A DNA stretch of 64,000 nt from Pseudomonas fluorescens (GTDB lineage Bacteria; Pseudomonadota; Gammaproteobacteria; Pseudomonadales; Pseudomonadaceae): contig NZ_CP015637.1 in NCBI RefSeq assembly GCF_001708445.1, positions 2,853,001 through 2,917,000 of the forward strand. Reading direction: 5' to 3'. Below, in pieces: positions 35,005 to 43,973 of the stretch (the first letter of the stretch is position 1; every line of letters starts with the position of its first letter). The notes beneath the pieces are model-generated. The model ran no database searches, was not told where the DNA came from, and saw nothing but the letters and a program-made list of their open reading frames with translations. The position numbers and the translations under genes are program-made.

Positions 35005-36045
35005 ATGAGTAACGGAACCCTTTTAGTCGCCACCGTCGGCCAAGCGGTGATCCGCAGTGCCGACGACGGCAAGAGCTGGCATCGCCTGGGCCTGGGGCAG
35101 GACCTGGAGTTCGACGCGATCACCCGTTCGTTGAGCATGCACCCCGACGCGCCGGAAGTGATCTATGCCGGCACCGATATCGGTTTGTGCGTCAGCCATG
35201 ACACCGGCGGGCACTGGCAGCAGGTCGACTCACCGTTCAACGGCGAGACCGTCTGGAAGGTGGCGGTGGATCCCCAGGATGCACAGCGGATTTTCGTCGG
35301 CACGGGTGCGCCTTCGCGCGCTGTGCTCTGGCGCACCCTGGACGGCGGCACCAGCTGGGATCGCGCCCCGGTGGAGATTCCCGAGTTCTGCGACGGCGTC
35401 AGCCGTCCACGCCTGCTGGCCTTCGCCTATGACCCCACCGACCGCAACCAGGTGTGGTTCGGCCTGGAGGAGGGCGGGTTGTTTCATTCCCGCGACGGCG
35501 GTGACAGTTGGGCACGCATCGATGACCGGCTGCTGTGGGACTACAACTCGGACATCCACAACATCCTGGTACTGCCCAACCACGGCGAGAAAGTCATCGT
35601 GGTGGTCTGTGTCAATGCGGTTTATCGCAGCCTGGATGAAGGACTGACCTGGACCGGCATTATCGGCCGGGAAGCCTTCGGCCTGTACTACATACGCGCC
35701 ATGAACGCGCCGTTGGGCACACAGAACGAGCTGTACCTGAGTATTTCCGACGGTACGCCGGGCACCACCAGCAAGATTCTGGTCTCCCGTGATGCCGCGC
35801 TCAGTTGGACCGTGCTGCCGCTGCCACAGCAGCCCAACTCCTGCGTCTGGGCGATTGCCTTCAACCCGGCCAACCCGCGCCAGATCGTGGCGGGCACCAA
35901 GTACGGGCATTTGTTCACCTCCGACAACGGCGGTGACGGCTGGCAGAAGCATTGGCGGGAATTCAGCGAGATCGCTGATGTGCTCTGGACGCCTGCGGTT
36001 GCGCAGATCAAGTCCGGGCACCAATCCATCGTCAAAAAACACTGA
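35005..36045 (+). CDS. Asp-box (BNR) beta-propeller protein
   Basis: 346 aa without signal peptide. At least seven Asp-box motifs of the type S-x-D-x-G-x-x-W are visible: SADDGKSW, SHDTGGHW, TLDGGTSW, SRDGGDSW, SLDEGLTW, SRDAALSW, SDNGGDGW. They imply a sialidase-like or photosystem-assembly-like propeller. No sialidase catalytic Arg triad is evident, so glycosidase activity should not be assumed. Within a catabolic operon it may bind a substrate or hold a complex. AGGAG precedes the ATG by 8 nt. Confidence 0.82.
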   Translation: MSNGTLLVATVGQAVIRSADDGKSWHRLGLGQDLEFDAITRSLSMHPDAPEVIYAGTDIGLCVSHDTGGHWQQVDSPFNGETVWKVAVDPQDAQRIFVGTGAPSRAVLWRTLDGGTSWDRAPVEIPEFCDGVSRPRLLAFAYDPTDRNQVWFGLEEGGLFHSRDGGDSWARIDDRLLWDYNSDIHNILVLPNHGEKVIVVVCVNAVYRSLDEGLTWTGIIGREAFGLYYIRAMNAPLGTQNELYLSISDGTPGTTSKILVSRDAALSWTVLPLPQQPNSCVWAIAFNPANPRQIVAGTKYGHLFTSDNGGDGWQKHWREFSEIADVLWTPAVAQIKSGHQSIVKKH

Positions 36046-36056
36046 GGAATACCGCC

Positions 36057-36515
36057 ATGAAGGTCGAGATCCTGCGTACTCACTTATCGCTCTGGGTCAG
36101 TGACCCTGACGTATCGGCACGCTGGTACGCCGACATCCTGGGCATGCACGAAAGTGCCCGAGGCGAGAGCTGGGTCATGATGGCATTTGGGGGCAAGCAC
36201 CACGATATCGCCTTGATTCGTGCCGAACCGGGTGCCCATCAAGGTGGGCTCGGGTTGCAACACTATGGCCTGGAAATCGCCGGGGACATGACAACCTTGC
36301 GTCAGCTGTACGGGATGTTGCTGAGCAAGGGCGTCGAGGTGGTGAAGATCACCGATCACGAAATCGGCAACGGCCTGTATTTCAACGACCCCGATTGCAA
36401 TCGCATGGAATTCTTTCTTGAAACCGAGCATGACGATGCGTGTGGCAAGGCCCGCTTCAAGGCCGCCGGTGCGCCGAGTCGCAACATCACGCTTGATCCA
36501 CTCGAACCCCTTTGA
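36057..36515 (+). CDS. VOC-family protein (single-unit extradiol dioxygenase/glyoxalase fold)
   Basis: 152 aa forming one VOC module pair. Candidate metal ligands are His9 (RTHLSLWV), His69 (LQHYGLEI) and Glu118 (NRMEFFLE), in the order used by type I extradiol dioxygenases. The short length matches small VOC enzymes rather than full two-domain catechol dioxygenases. Placed before an MhpA-like hydroxylase, ring cleavage of the hydroxylated product is a reasonable but unproven role; glyoxalase-type isomerisation is the alternative. Confidence 0.85.
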   Translation: MKVEILRTHLSLWVSDPDVSARWYADILGMHESARGESWVMMAFGGKHHDIALIRAEPGAHQGGLGLQHYGLEIAGDMTTLRQLYGMLLSKGVEVVKITDHEIGNGLYFNDPDCNRMEFFLETEHDDACGKARFKAAGAPSRNITLDPLEPL

Positions 36516-36529
36516 ACAGAGGCACACTG

Positions 36530-37132
36530 ATGAAAACCGCAAATTTCGCCAGCTATCACATCCGCAAATGGTACAGCTTCGTTGAAGAGACCCTGGCCAA
36601 TGAAACCGGGCAGTTGGCCGATGGCGAGCCGGTGTTCAAATACGCCGTCGCTGCTGTGATCGCCAACCCATATGCCGGCCGCTACAGTGAAGACCTGTCG
36701 CAATTGATCGAGCCGTCGCCGCTGTTGGGTCAAGAGTTTGGCCGGCGCATCCAGGCACTGGCCGGTTCGCGCCAGATTCAAAGCTATGGCAAGGCTATCC
36801 TGGTGGGCAGCGCAGGCGAGTACGAGCACGGTAATGCGTTCCTGACCAACCCGGCCGCCGATCCGATTCGCGTCGCGCTGGGCGGCGGCAAATCGTGGGT
36901 GCCGTCCACCGGCAAGCGTGGTGGCCCAGGTTCGACCATCGACGTGCCGTTGGCGCACAAGGACGCGTTGTACGTGCGCTCGCACTACGACAGTTTCTCG
37001 CTGACTTTCGGCGACGGTCCTTCGCCGGATGAGATCGTCGTGATCTGGGCCTTCGCCACGCGCGGACGCCTGCATGCACGCTTGGGCGGGCTGAAAGCCG
37101 AAGACGTAAAAGGCCTTGACGGTCTGCACTGA
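36530..37132 (+). CDS. DUF1185 'amino acid synthesis' family protein
   Basis: 200 aa from the ATG of MKTANFASYHIRKWYSF. Similar by eye to DUF1185: YAVAAVIANPYAGRYSEDL near the start, LVGSAGEYEHGNAFL in the middle, and VALGGGKSWVPSTGKRGGPGSTIDVPLAHKDALYVRSHYD. The family name does not describe a demonstrated reaction. Members are often found in catabolic operons with VOC and hydroxylase genes. No membrane segment. Function here is unknown. Confidence 0.8.
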   Translation: MKTANFASYHIRKWYSFVEETLANETGQLADGEPVFKYAVAAVIANPYAGRYSEDLSQLIEPSPLLGQEFGRRIQALAGSRQIQSYGKAILVGSAGEYEHGNAFLTNPAADPIRVALGGGKSWVPSTGKRGGPGSTIDVPLAHKDALYVRSHYDSFSLTFGDGPSPDEIVVIWAFATRGRLHARLGGLKAEDVKGLDGLH

Positions 37133-37193
37133 TAAGCGCGCAGGATCAAGCGGTGCTGGACTCAAACCACAACAAAAAAAGCGGTGAATAGCG

Positions 37194-38801
37194 ATGAAGC
37201 AGGAGAAGACCCAAGTTGTCATCGTGGGCGGTGGCCCCAACGGCATTACGGCCGCGCACTATATGGGAATGTACGGTGTCGACTGCGTCGTCCTTGAGCT
37301 TGCCGACTGCATATTGCCTTACCCCCGCGCGGTGGGCATGGATGATGAAGCGCTGCGCGTTCTCCAGGCGATCGGCATCGCTGAACTGGCGGTGCGCGAC
37401 ATGATCTGCGATGTGCCGCTGCGCTATTACAACGCACGCGGCGTGTGTTTTGCCGAGGTCAAACCGAGTACCGCCCATTACGGCTGGCCGATGCGCAACA
37501 TCTTCATGCAGCAGTTGCTCGAAGGCACGCTGCGCGAAACGCTCGGGCAGCGCAGCAGTGTGGTGTTGCGCCAAGGCCATGAAATGCTCGAGCTGGAGCA
37601 GGATGGGGAGGGCGTGACCTTGCAGGTGCGCGATGCCCAGGGCGAGGTCTACCAACTGCGCGCCGATTACGTGATCGGCGCCGATGGCGGGCGCTCCACC
37701 GTACGCAAAAAGCTCGGTGTTGAACTGATCGGTCTGACCCATGCGCGAAAATGGGTAGTGGTCGACACCGCCAATGACACCTTGGATGCGCCTTATACCG
37801 CGCTGCACGCTGACCCGCAGCGGCCATTCGTATGCATCTACCTGCCGTACCAGCAGCGGCGCTGGGAGTTCATGCTGATGGAGGGCGAAGACGAGGCGAA
37901 GATGTGCGAAGAGAGCACCATCCGCGATCTGATTCGTGGGCATATCGGCGACGCGGTGGACACGTTGAACATCATCCGTATCCGCGCCTACACCCACCAT
38001 TCCCGCGTGGCGGCGCGGTTCGTCCAAGGGCGCGTGGCGCTGGTGGGCGATGCCGCACATATTTCGCCACCGTGGGCCGGGCAGGGCCTCAATTCCGGGC
38101 TGCGTGACGTGGCCAACGTGGCCTGGAAACTGGCGGCGATCATCCACGGGCGCGCTGCCCATGGGATCCTCGCCACCTATGACCAGGAACGTCGTGGGCA
38201 CGCCACCGAACTGGTCGCCCTGGCCGACAATATGGGCACGGTACTGGGGCTGACCAACCCGTTGATGGCCGGCGTGCGTGACTGGTTGTTCCAGGCGGTG
38301 AACAGCGTAGATAACCTGCGCTCGCATCTGTTGGAGTTCAAGTTCAAACCCAAGGCCACCATCACCAAAGGGTTGGTCTATCACGAACGTGCCGAACTGC
38401 GCGAAGACGACCTGGTCGGCCAGCTGTTTGTGCAGCCGTATATCGAAGATGCCCAGGGGCAGCGTCGACGTCTTGATGATGTGCTTGGCAATTCCTATGC
38501 GGTGCTGGGTTATCGGGTCAATCCGCGCGCGCAACTGAGCGAAGAAATGGCCACGTTCTGGGCACGCTGGGACACGCGCTTTATCCAGGTCAACCGTTCG
38601 CGCAGTGGTATGGGGCGCAACCAGCCATTGACGGCCACGGATGCCATCAGCGTGGAGGACGTGGATAACCGCCTCGGCGAATGGTTCTCGAGGGTGCGCG
38701 ATTGCGTCGTTGTGGTGCGTCCGGATCGGTTTGTCGCCGCCATTACCACGCCTGAGCGGCTTGAATCGGTGTTGCGCAAGTTAGCGGAGCAGCTGTCATG
38801 A
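37194..38801 (+). CDS. FAD-dependent aromatic hydroxylase, MhpA-like
   Basis: 535 aa class A flavoprotein monooxygenase. FAD-binding GGGPNG is at 12-17, the DG motif VIGADGGRSTVRKKL is near residue 160-175, and GDAAHISPPWAGQGLNSGLRD near 285-305 closes the flavin site. Strongest resemblance is to 3-(3-hydroxyphenyl)propionate hydroxylase (MhpA), which uses NADH and O2 to add an ortho hydroxyl. The ATG follows a weak ribosome site. The last four bases overlap the hydratase gene (ATGA), linking the two steps. The phenolic substrate is not determined. Confidence 0.87.
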   Translation: MKQEKTQVVIVGGGPNGITAAHYMGMYGVDCVVLELADCILPYPRAVGMDDEALRVLQAIGIAELAVRDMICDVPLRYYNARGVCFAEVKPSTAHYGWPMRNIFMQQLLEGTLRETLGQRSSVVLRQGHEMLELEQDGEGVTLQVRDAQGEVYQLRADYVIGADGGRSTVRKKLGVELIGLTHARKWVVVDTANDTLDAPYTALHADPQRPFVCIYLPYQQRRWEFMLMEGEDEAKMCEESTIRDLIRGHIGDAVDTLNIIRIRAYTHHSRVAARFVQGRVALVGDAAHISPPWAGQGLNSGLRDVANVAWKLAAIIHGRAAHGILATYDQERRGHATELVALADNMGTVLGLTNPLMAGVRDWLFQAVNSVDNLRSHLLEFKFKPKATITKGLVYHERAELREDDLVGQLFVQPYIEDAQGQRRRLDDVLGNSYAVLGYRVNPRAQLSEEMATFWARWDTRFIQVNRSRSGMGRNQPLTATDAISVEDVDNRLGEWFSRVRDCVVVVRPDRFVAAITTPERLESVLRKLAEQLS

Positions 38802-39577
38802 CTGCCGATCATCGCGTATTGAGCCAGTTGGACCAGGCCACGCTCAGGGTGCAAGCCATTGCGCCGCTCCCCCCCGAGGCGCTGGACCTGAACGCCGGGT
38901 ACGCGCTGCAACGCCAGGGGCTGGCTTTGCGCCAGGCCTTGGGCGAACAACTGAGCGGTTGGAAGATCGCCTTCGCCGGCAGCGCCGCGCAACGGCGCTT
39001 CGGCATTGACGAACCGGTGTATGGCGGCCTGACCGACCAGATGTGCGTACAGCCGAACACAGCGGTGGCGATGTCGCGGTTGATCCAGCCCAAGCTGGAG
39101 ATCGAGGTGGCGATTGTGTTGGGGCGCAGCCTGGCGCCGGGCGAGTACAGCGATGAGGAGATCCTGGACGCGATTGCCGAGGTGGCACCGGCGTTCGAGA
39201 TTGCCGACTGCCGTTGGCAGGGTTGGGCGTTCGGGGTGGGGGCCTTTCTCGCCGATAACGCGGCGGCGGGCCTTTATTGCCTGGGCCCCAGAATCGCGTT
39301 CGACCCTGTCAAGCACGCCAATGTGGCGTACCGCCTCGAATGTACCGGCGCGCTCTGTGGCGAAGGCGATACCGAGGGCCGCGAGGACCCGCCGCTGACC
39401 AACCTTTGCTGGCTGATTCGCCGCCTGCTGGCCGACCGTCAGCCGGTGGAGGCCGGGCAGGTGGTGCTGTCCGGTGCGTTGCTGGCGCCGATGGATATCC
39501 AGCCTGCCACGTACCGCCTGCATATGTTTGGCACGGAACTGGCTTTGCTTTTCACCACGGACAAAACCGCGGTGTGA
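38798..39577 (+). CDS. 2-keto-4-pentenoate hydratase / FAH-superfamily enzyme (MhpD-like)
   Basis: 259 aa with the hydratase/decarboxylase pattern: GWKIAFAGSAAQRRFGIDEPVYGGL, metal-binding acidic residues in KLEIEVAIVLG, and WAFGVGAFLADNAAAGLYCLG. Such enzymes add water to 2-hydroxy-2,4-dienoates after meta-cleavage of catechols. It overlaps the MhpA-like gene by four bases. No aldolase or acylating aldehyde dehydrogenase (MhpE/MhpF) follows, so the rest of the route lies elsewhere or the enzyme is a hydrolase or decarboxylase instead. Confidence 0.83.
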   Translation: MTADHRVLSQLDQATLRVQAIAPLPPEALDLNAGYALQRQGLALRQALGEQLSGWKIAFAGSAAQRRFGIDEPVYGGLTDQMCVQPNTAVAMSRLIQPKLEIEVAIVLGRSLAPGEYSDEEILDAIAEVAPAFEIADCRWQGWAFGVGAFLADNAAAGLYCLGPRIAFDPVKHANVAYRLECTGALCGEGDTEGREDPPLTNLCWLIRRLLADRQPVEAGQVVLSGALLAPMDIQPATYRLHMFGTELALLFTTDKTAV

Positions 39578-39654
39578 ACCATCGCTGCCGTCAAGGATGA
39601 CTTCAGTCCCCTTCAGGCCAATGACGACAACGGGGCCCCCGAGGAACGACGACC

Positions 39655-40596
39655 ATGCTTGCTGAAGTTCGAACCTTCAATGACCCTCAACTGCATGCCG
39701 GCTCCATCCAGGGCTGGCGGCAAGTGTATGACCAACTGGGGCGTGGTTGCCTGACGAGCGGGCTGCGCCAGTTGTCTGCCGAGCGCTTTCAGATCTTCCA
39801 GGAAGTGCTGGACAAACGCGTGGTGCAGCGCGGTTTTGCCCCCGCAGGGCGACTGTGCGTGGCCATGTCGTTGGGCAGTGCGCCGGTCGTACAGGGGCAG
39901 CAGGTGGGGGCGCACAACGTGGTGCTGTTGCGCGACGGCGAGGAGTTTGTGTTGCATGCGCCCGAAGGCACAGATTTCTTCGCGCTTAACGTCGACACCG
40001 TACGCTTTGCCAAACTGGCGGCCTTCGAGTTGTCCAGTGACCAGCTCAAACGCATAACCACCCGCTCCCAGATTTGCGTGGACGATGCGTTACTGCTGCG
40101 GATACGGCGGCGTATCTACCCACTGTTTCGTCACCTATTGCAACAGACGGAGGCTATCAGCACGAGCGCCGAAAAGATGCTCGAAGACGAACTGCTTGGC
40201 GCCTTCCTGGACCTGTTCAGCAACGCCACCGATGAGGTGCGTTGCCGGCGCGGCAATTTCGCCGTGAGTGCCTACCTGGTCAAGCGTAGCCAGGAGTTGA
40301 TCGATGCCAGCGGCGATACGCCATTGAGCATTCTCGACCTGTGCGAACAGCTGCGGGTGAGCCGGCGGACCCTGCAGAACAGTTTCCAGGCGGTGACCGG
40401 CATGCGCCCGGTTGAGTACCTGCGAAACCTGCGCCTGAATGCGGTGCGTCGACGCCTGATCGCTACGCCGGCCTGCAGCCAAAACGTCGGCGACGTAGCG
40501 GTGACGATGGGCTTTTTCCACCTGAGCCACTTTGCCGCGCATTACCGCGCACTGTTTGGCCAGTCACCGTCGGAAACCCAGCGGGCGATCATCTGA
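39655..40596 (+). CDS. AraC-family transcriptional regulator
   Basis: 313 aa. The N-terminal 190 residues have no strong motif (a cupin-like effector region is likely). The C-terminal two helix-turn-helix units occupy about 215-310 (LSILDLCEQLRVSRRTLQNSFQ and NVGDVAVTMGFFHLSHFAAHYRALFGQSPSE). Same strand as and 77 bp after the hydratase gene, so it may be a second, positive regulator of the catabolic operon, working with the IclR protein at the other end. Confidence 0.9.
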   Translation: MLAEVRTFNDPQLHAGSIQGWRQVYDQLGRGCLTSGLRQLSAERFQIFQEVLDKRVVQRGFAPAGRLCVAMSLGSAPVVQGQQVGAHNVVLLRDGEEFVLHAPEGTDFFALNVDTVRFAKLAAFELSSDQLKRITTRSQICVDDALLLRIRRRIYPLFRHLLQQTEAISTSAEKMLEDELLGAFLDLFSNATDEVRCRRGNFAVSAYLVKRSQELIDASGDTPLSILDLCEQLRVSRRTLQNSFQAVTGMRPVEYLRNLRLNAVRRRLIATPACSQNVGDVAVTMGFFHLSHFAAHYRALFGQSPSETQRAII

Positions 40597-40608
40597 ACAG
40601 ACGAAGGA

Positions 40609-41529
40609 TCAGGTAGACGCCTCATCCAACCCCGGATCCACGCGTTTGCCGATGTCCTTGAGCCGAGCCAATTGGTCGACCACGCTGGGGGCTTCATCCA
40701 GGCAACTGACGAACGTCCACAGGTAAGTCATCACCGAATAGATATGCCCGGCCTTCACCGCAGGCGCCAGTGCCAGTTGGCTGATGGCGACCACAAACAG
40801 CAAGGCCGCGAGGATACCGATGGTGAGGAAGGCGATGGCCTCACGGTCCGACAGCCAGATACGCAGCCGTGACAGCACCTGATAGTGACGGCGCAAGGTG
40901 TGGGCACCGACCTTTTCCACCAGGCTGATTTCCTTTTCCAGGCGGTTGTTCAAGCGCTCATGCAAGCGCTGGTTGCGCCGCGCAAAGCCTGGCACCACCG
41001 CGAGACACAGCCCCAGCGCCACCAGGCACGCCAGGCCGACCCAAGGCTCAATCACCAGCAACATCGCGGCCGCGCCGATGATCGAGACCAGCGCCGTGGC
41101 AATCGTGGGCACGTGTTTTTCGAAAAAATCGACGAATTCCCGTGCCAATACCACCCGTGCGGCGGCCTTCGAGGTGCTATGACGTTGCAGGCGCTGGTTA
41201 AGAATCACCGGTACCGCAAGGTCAGCGTAGATACGCGTAAAGGTGCGGGTGTCGAGGGCGCGTCGGGCCGCGCCCACTACCCAGAAGCCCAACACCACGG
41301 CGGCATAGAACAAGGCGTTGCCGGCATCGCCACGGAGCATGGCGTCTACGGCAAACCCAGCAAACAACGGGTAGGCCAGCAGCAGCGCGTTTTCCAACGC
41401 CACCAGCGACAGGGTACAAAACAACTTACCGGGATAGGCCTTGGCGATCGCCTTGAGCGTCTGGCTGGCGGACTGTTGACCGAGCTTGCGGCTGTGCTCA
41501 ATCAGTAGTGGAGGTGTGACGGAGGACAT
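40609..41529 (-). CDS. ABC-type six-transmembrane domain protein without ATPase domain
   Basis: 306 aa from MSSVTPPLLIEHSRKLG; the upstream open frame is not family-like. About six hydrophobic helices are present and the sequence resembles the membrane part of ABC exporters, but no Walker A, LSGGQ-type signature or other nucleotide-binding domain follows. Stand-alone ABC-transmembrane proteins of this kind form a known family of unclear function. Last gene of a minus-strand set headed by the AdeRS-like two-component pair and overlapping the previous gene by 28 nt, so it is probably under that control. Confidence 0.82.
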   Translation of the reverse strand: MSSVTPPLLIEHSRKLGQQSASQTLKAIAKAYPGKLFCTLSLVALENALLLAYPLFAGFAVDAMLRGDAGNALFYAAVVLGFWVVGAARRALDTRTFTRIYADLAVPVILNQRLQRHSTSKAAARVVLAREFVDFFEKHVPTIATALVSIIGAAAMLLVIEPWVGLACLVALGLCLAVVPGFARRNQRLHERLNNRLEKEISLVEKVGAHTLRRHYQVLSRLRIWLSDREAIAFLTIGILAALLFVVAISQLALAPAVKAGHIYSVMTYLWTFVSCLDEAPSVVDQLARLKDIGKRVDPGLDEAST

Positions 41530-41900
41530 GGGCCACCTGGTTTGTGCAAAGTACGGGGGTGGGAACTCAGGGTTCCGGCATACAGACCGTGGGTGACGTC
41601 GAGCAGATAACGTGTCTCCTCGGTCATCAGTAACAAGTCGATCTGCACTTCTTCGATAACGATTTCCAGGATGATCAACAGGCAAATGGCAGGCGCGGTA
41701 AACAGCCAGTGGTAATAGGACTGGCTGACCAGCGAGGCGATAACACCGAGGATCCACAGTGACAACACCAGCCGGGGCGCCTGTTTCTGCAGGGGAATCC
41801 AGAAACGTTGCAGCCTCCTGAGCTTCGCGCTATAGAGCCGTACGGAGTCTTCAAGCAGGGTCACGTCAATCAAGTTTCGATCGCGATAGTTAGTAGACAT
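41502..41900 (-). CDS. Small membrane protein with two transmembrane helices
   Basis: 132 aa from MSTNYRDRNLIDVTLLEDS. Two hydrophobic helices (about 44-62 and 65-82) separate a basic N-terminal segment from a polar tail. No family recognised. It sits between the small soluble protein and the ABC-like membrane protein and overlaps the latter's start, which suggests they act together in the membrane. Confidence 0.65.
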   Translation of the reverse strand: MSTNYRDRNLIDVTLLEDSVRLYSAKLRRLQRFWIPLQKQAPRLVLSLWILGVIASLVSQSYYHWLFTAPAICLLIILEIVIEEVQIDLLLMTEETRYLLDVTHGLYAGTLSSHPRTLHKPGGPCPPSHLHY

Positions 41901-41920
41901 ACATGCAATCCCAGGCTGAA

Positions 41921-42130
41921 CTACAAAGTGCGGGTGTTTGACCTGGCCAAGGCGTGCGCAGGCAGCGCCTTGTACAACCAGGCCAGGTTGACTTCGTTGA
42001 CTTGCACCCATTCGCCGTTCTGTGGAGTCCCTTCGCAGCTCTTGAAAGCGATACAGCGTCCCTGTGTGTCGAGTAAGGCAAAGTGGCGGTACTGCTGAAC
42101 GCTATTGACTCTAAAAATAGACAAGCGCAT
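41921..42130 (-). CDS. Unrecognised 69-aa protein
   Basis: A short frame (MRLSIFRVNSVQQYRHFALLDTQGRC...) with balanced composition, no membrane segment and a Trp-rich middle. It lies 23 nt after the histidine-kinase stop and 20 nt before the two-helix protein, which fits an operon gene. No family is recognised. Confidence 0.6.
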   Translation of the reverse strand: MRLSIFRVNSVQQYRHFALLDTQGRCIAFKSCEGTPQNGEWVQVNEVNLAWLYKALPAHALARSNTRTL

Positions 42131-42153
42131 GTCGTCACCCGGGACGGTTGGGT

Positions 42154-43230
42154 TTAGATGGCGACCAGTTGGTCGGGCCAGCTCAGTTCGAATAAGGTGC
42201 CGCCGTTGTCCAGGTTCCGGCAGGTCACGCTGCCCCCATGGGACAGGGCAATTGCGCGCACGACGGCGAGCCCCAGGCCGCTGCCACCCTGGGCGCGGGA
42301 TCGCGAGCTTTCCCCGCGCTGGAACGGCTCAAAGATGTGCGCTGCAAACGCTTCTTCAATCCCTGGGCCTTCGTCCTCGACACTCAGGGCATTCAGGCCA
42401 TCCTGGCTGCTCAGGCGCACCGTGACATTGCCTGGGGTTGCATGCCGTTTCAGGTTGTCCAGCATGGCCAGCAACGCTTGGCGGATCCTGGCCGGATCAC
42501 ACTGGATGGGCCGTTCGAGCAGGTCCAGATGCAGCACGAACCCGGCGGCAAGAAGGCCTGGTTCAAACAGGCGGGCGTCTGCCTCGATTTCCTCGGCCAG
42601 GTTGGCACTTTGGATCTGGATTTCGAGGTAGCCGTTGTCCGCCAGGCCCACGACCCGCAGGTCTTCGATCAGGCGCGTCAGGCCTTCCACCTGGTTCAGC
42701 AGGCTGTAGAACTGCGCCTGGTCCGGCGTGAACACGCCTTCTGCCAACCCTTGCAAGCGGCCACGCAGGATGGTCAGCGGGGTGCGCAGTTCATGCGCAA
42801 TCGCGGCGTTCCAGAAAGATTGTTCTTCAGCCATGCGTTTCAAGCGTTTAGCCATACTGTTGAAGTCATCCACTAACAGGGAGGCCTCAGCCAATGAGCG
42901 GTCGGAGGCCGTCGCCCGGGCATCGAGGTCACCGTCGGCAAGGCGGCGCAGGCTGGCCGCGACCGAGTTCAAGGGCATCAGAATGCGTCGGGACAGTTTG
43001 ATCGCCACCACGGCCCCCACCGCCAGGCTGATGCAGGTGATCAGTGCCATCCATGCCCACTCCATGCCGGAGGGCAGCCATTCGTCCATGTCCAGATCCG
43101 ACGGCGGCCAGAACATCCAGAGCAGCGCGTAAAACACATAGGAACCGACCACCGACAGTGCGATCACGCAGAGCACTACGGTAGACATCGACAAGATGAT
43201 CTGTCGGCTCAAGCTGTTGGCGATCTTCAT
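42154..43230 (-). CDS. Sensor histidine kinase, AdeS/BaeS-like
   Basis: 358 aa. A transmembrane helix at about 12-36, a short periplasmic loop (WPPSDLDMDEW) and a second helix (about 59-78) precede HAMP (about 80-130). The HisKA domain follows, with phospho-accepting His146 in AAIAHELRTPLTI. The ATPase domain has N-box MLDNLKRH, DEGPGI and GSGLGLAV. The HisKA stretch RGRLQGLAEGVF...LLNQVEGLTRLIEDLR is close to what I recall of AdeS, the efflux-controlling kinase of Acinetobacter. The start overlaps the response-regulator stop (ATGA). Its stimulus is unknown. Confidence 0.93.
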   Translation of the reverse strand: MKIANSLSRQIILSMSTVVLCVIALSVVGSYVFYALLWMFWPPSDLDMDEWLPSGMEWAWMALITCISLAVGAVVAIKLSRRILMPLNSVAASLRRLADGDLDARATASDRSLAEASLLVDDFNSMAKRLKRMAEEQSFWNAAIAHELRTPLTILRGRLQGLAEGVFTPDQAQFYSLLNQVEGLTRLIEDLRVVGLADNGYLEIQIQSANLAEEIEADARLFEPGLLAAGFVLHLDLLERPIQCDPARIRQALLAMLDNLKRHATPGNVTVRLSSQDGLNALSVEDEGPGIEEAFAAHIFEPFQRGESSRSRAQGGSGLGLAVVRAIALSHGGSVTCRNLDNGGTLFELSWPDQLVAI

Positions 43231-43973
43231 GGGTTGTTCCCGAACCGGTAGCCGACTCCACGGATACTGGTCGGTACGCCCTGTAGACCCAGGTCTTCGA
43301 TTTTGCGCCGCAACTTGCTGATATGGCTGTCCACCGTACGCTCCAGGCTGTCACTCTCGGGCGAACACAGGGCCAGCAATTCAGCGCGACTGAAGACGCG
43401 CTTGGGCGCCTTGGCCAGTTGTGCCAATAGCCTGAACTCCGTCACGGTCAGGTTGAGCGAATGCTTATGTGCCCCGATCTGCACATTGACTTCATGGCTG
43501 TCGATATCGATTTCAAAGGCATTTACCCGCAGCACACTCTGGCGCGCACCGTAGCCGTGATCGAGCGAACGACGCAGCACTGCCTGGGTCCTGGCGACGA
43601 CTTCGGCGGGGTTGAACGGCTTGACAATGTAGTCGTCGGCACCGATACGCAGCCCCATCAACTTGTCCACGTCCTGGTCCTGGGCGGTCAGCATGATCAC
43701 CGGCGTGGTACCCCGGTGGCGGATCTCGGCCAGTACCATCCAACCGTCCAGTTTCGGCATCAGCACGTCCAGCAACACCAGGTCGGGCTTGAGCGATTGA
43801 TGCAGTTCAAGGGCACGGCGCCCATCCAGGGCATGGGCGATCTGGAAGCCACTGCGCTTGAGATAGGCCGTCAGGATGTCGGCGATTTCGGGCTCGTCTT
43901 CAGCGATCAATATCAACGCCTGGCGTTTATCCGCGAAGTCCGTTGGCGTCGATTCAAGGTGCGATTCAGTCAT
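43227..43973 (-). CDS. OmpR-family response regulator, AdeR/BaeR-like
   Basis: 248 aa. Receiver domain (about 20-135) with acidic pair AEDEPEI, phospho-acceptor Asp69 (LVLLDVLMP), Thr in MLTAQDQDVDKL and Lys in YIVKPFNP. The C-terminal winged helix (about 150-245) ends SIRGVGYRF. First gene of the minus-strand group and coupled to the kinase. It should regulate this group and possibly an efflux function elsewhere; no RND genes are in the window. Confidence 0.93.
   Translation of the reverse strand: MTESHLESTPTDFADKRQALILIAEDEPEIADILTAYLKRSGFQIAHALDGRRALELHQSLKPDLVLLDVLMPKLDGWMVLAEIRHRGTTPVIMLTAQDQDVDKLMGLRIGADDYIVKPFNPAEVVARTQAVLRRSLDHGYGARQSVLRVNAFEIDIDSHEVNVQIGAHKHSLNLTVTEFRLLAQLAKAPKRVFSRAELLALCSPESDSLERTVDSHISKLRRKIEDLGLQGVPTSIRGVGYRFGNNP

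Noticed and set aside
35005..36045. Sialidase or glycoside hydrolase function for the Asp-box protein
   Set aside because: Asp boxes alone define the propeller, not the enzyme. The catalytic Arg triad and a secretion signal are not seen.
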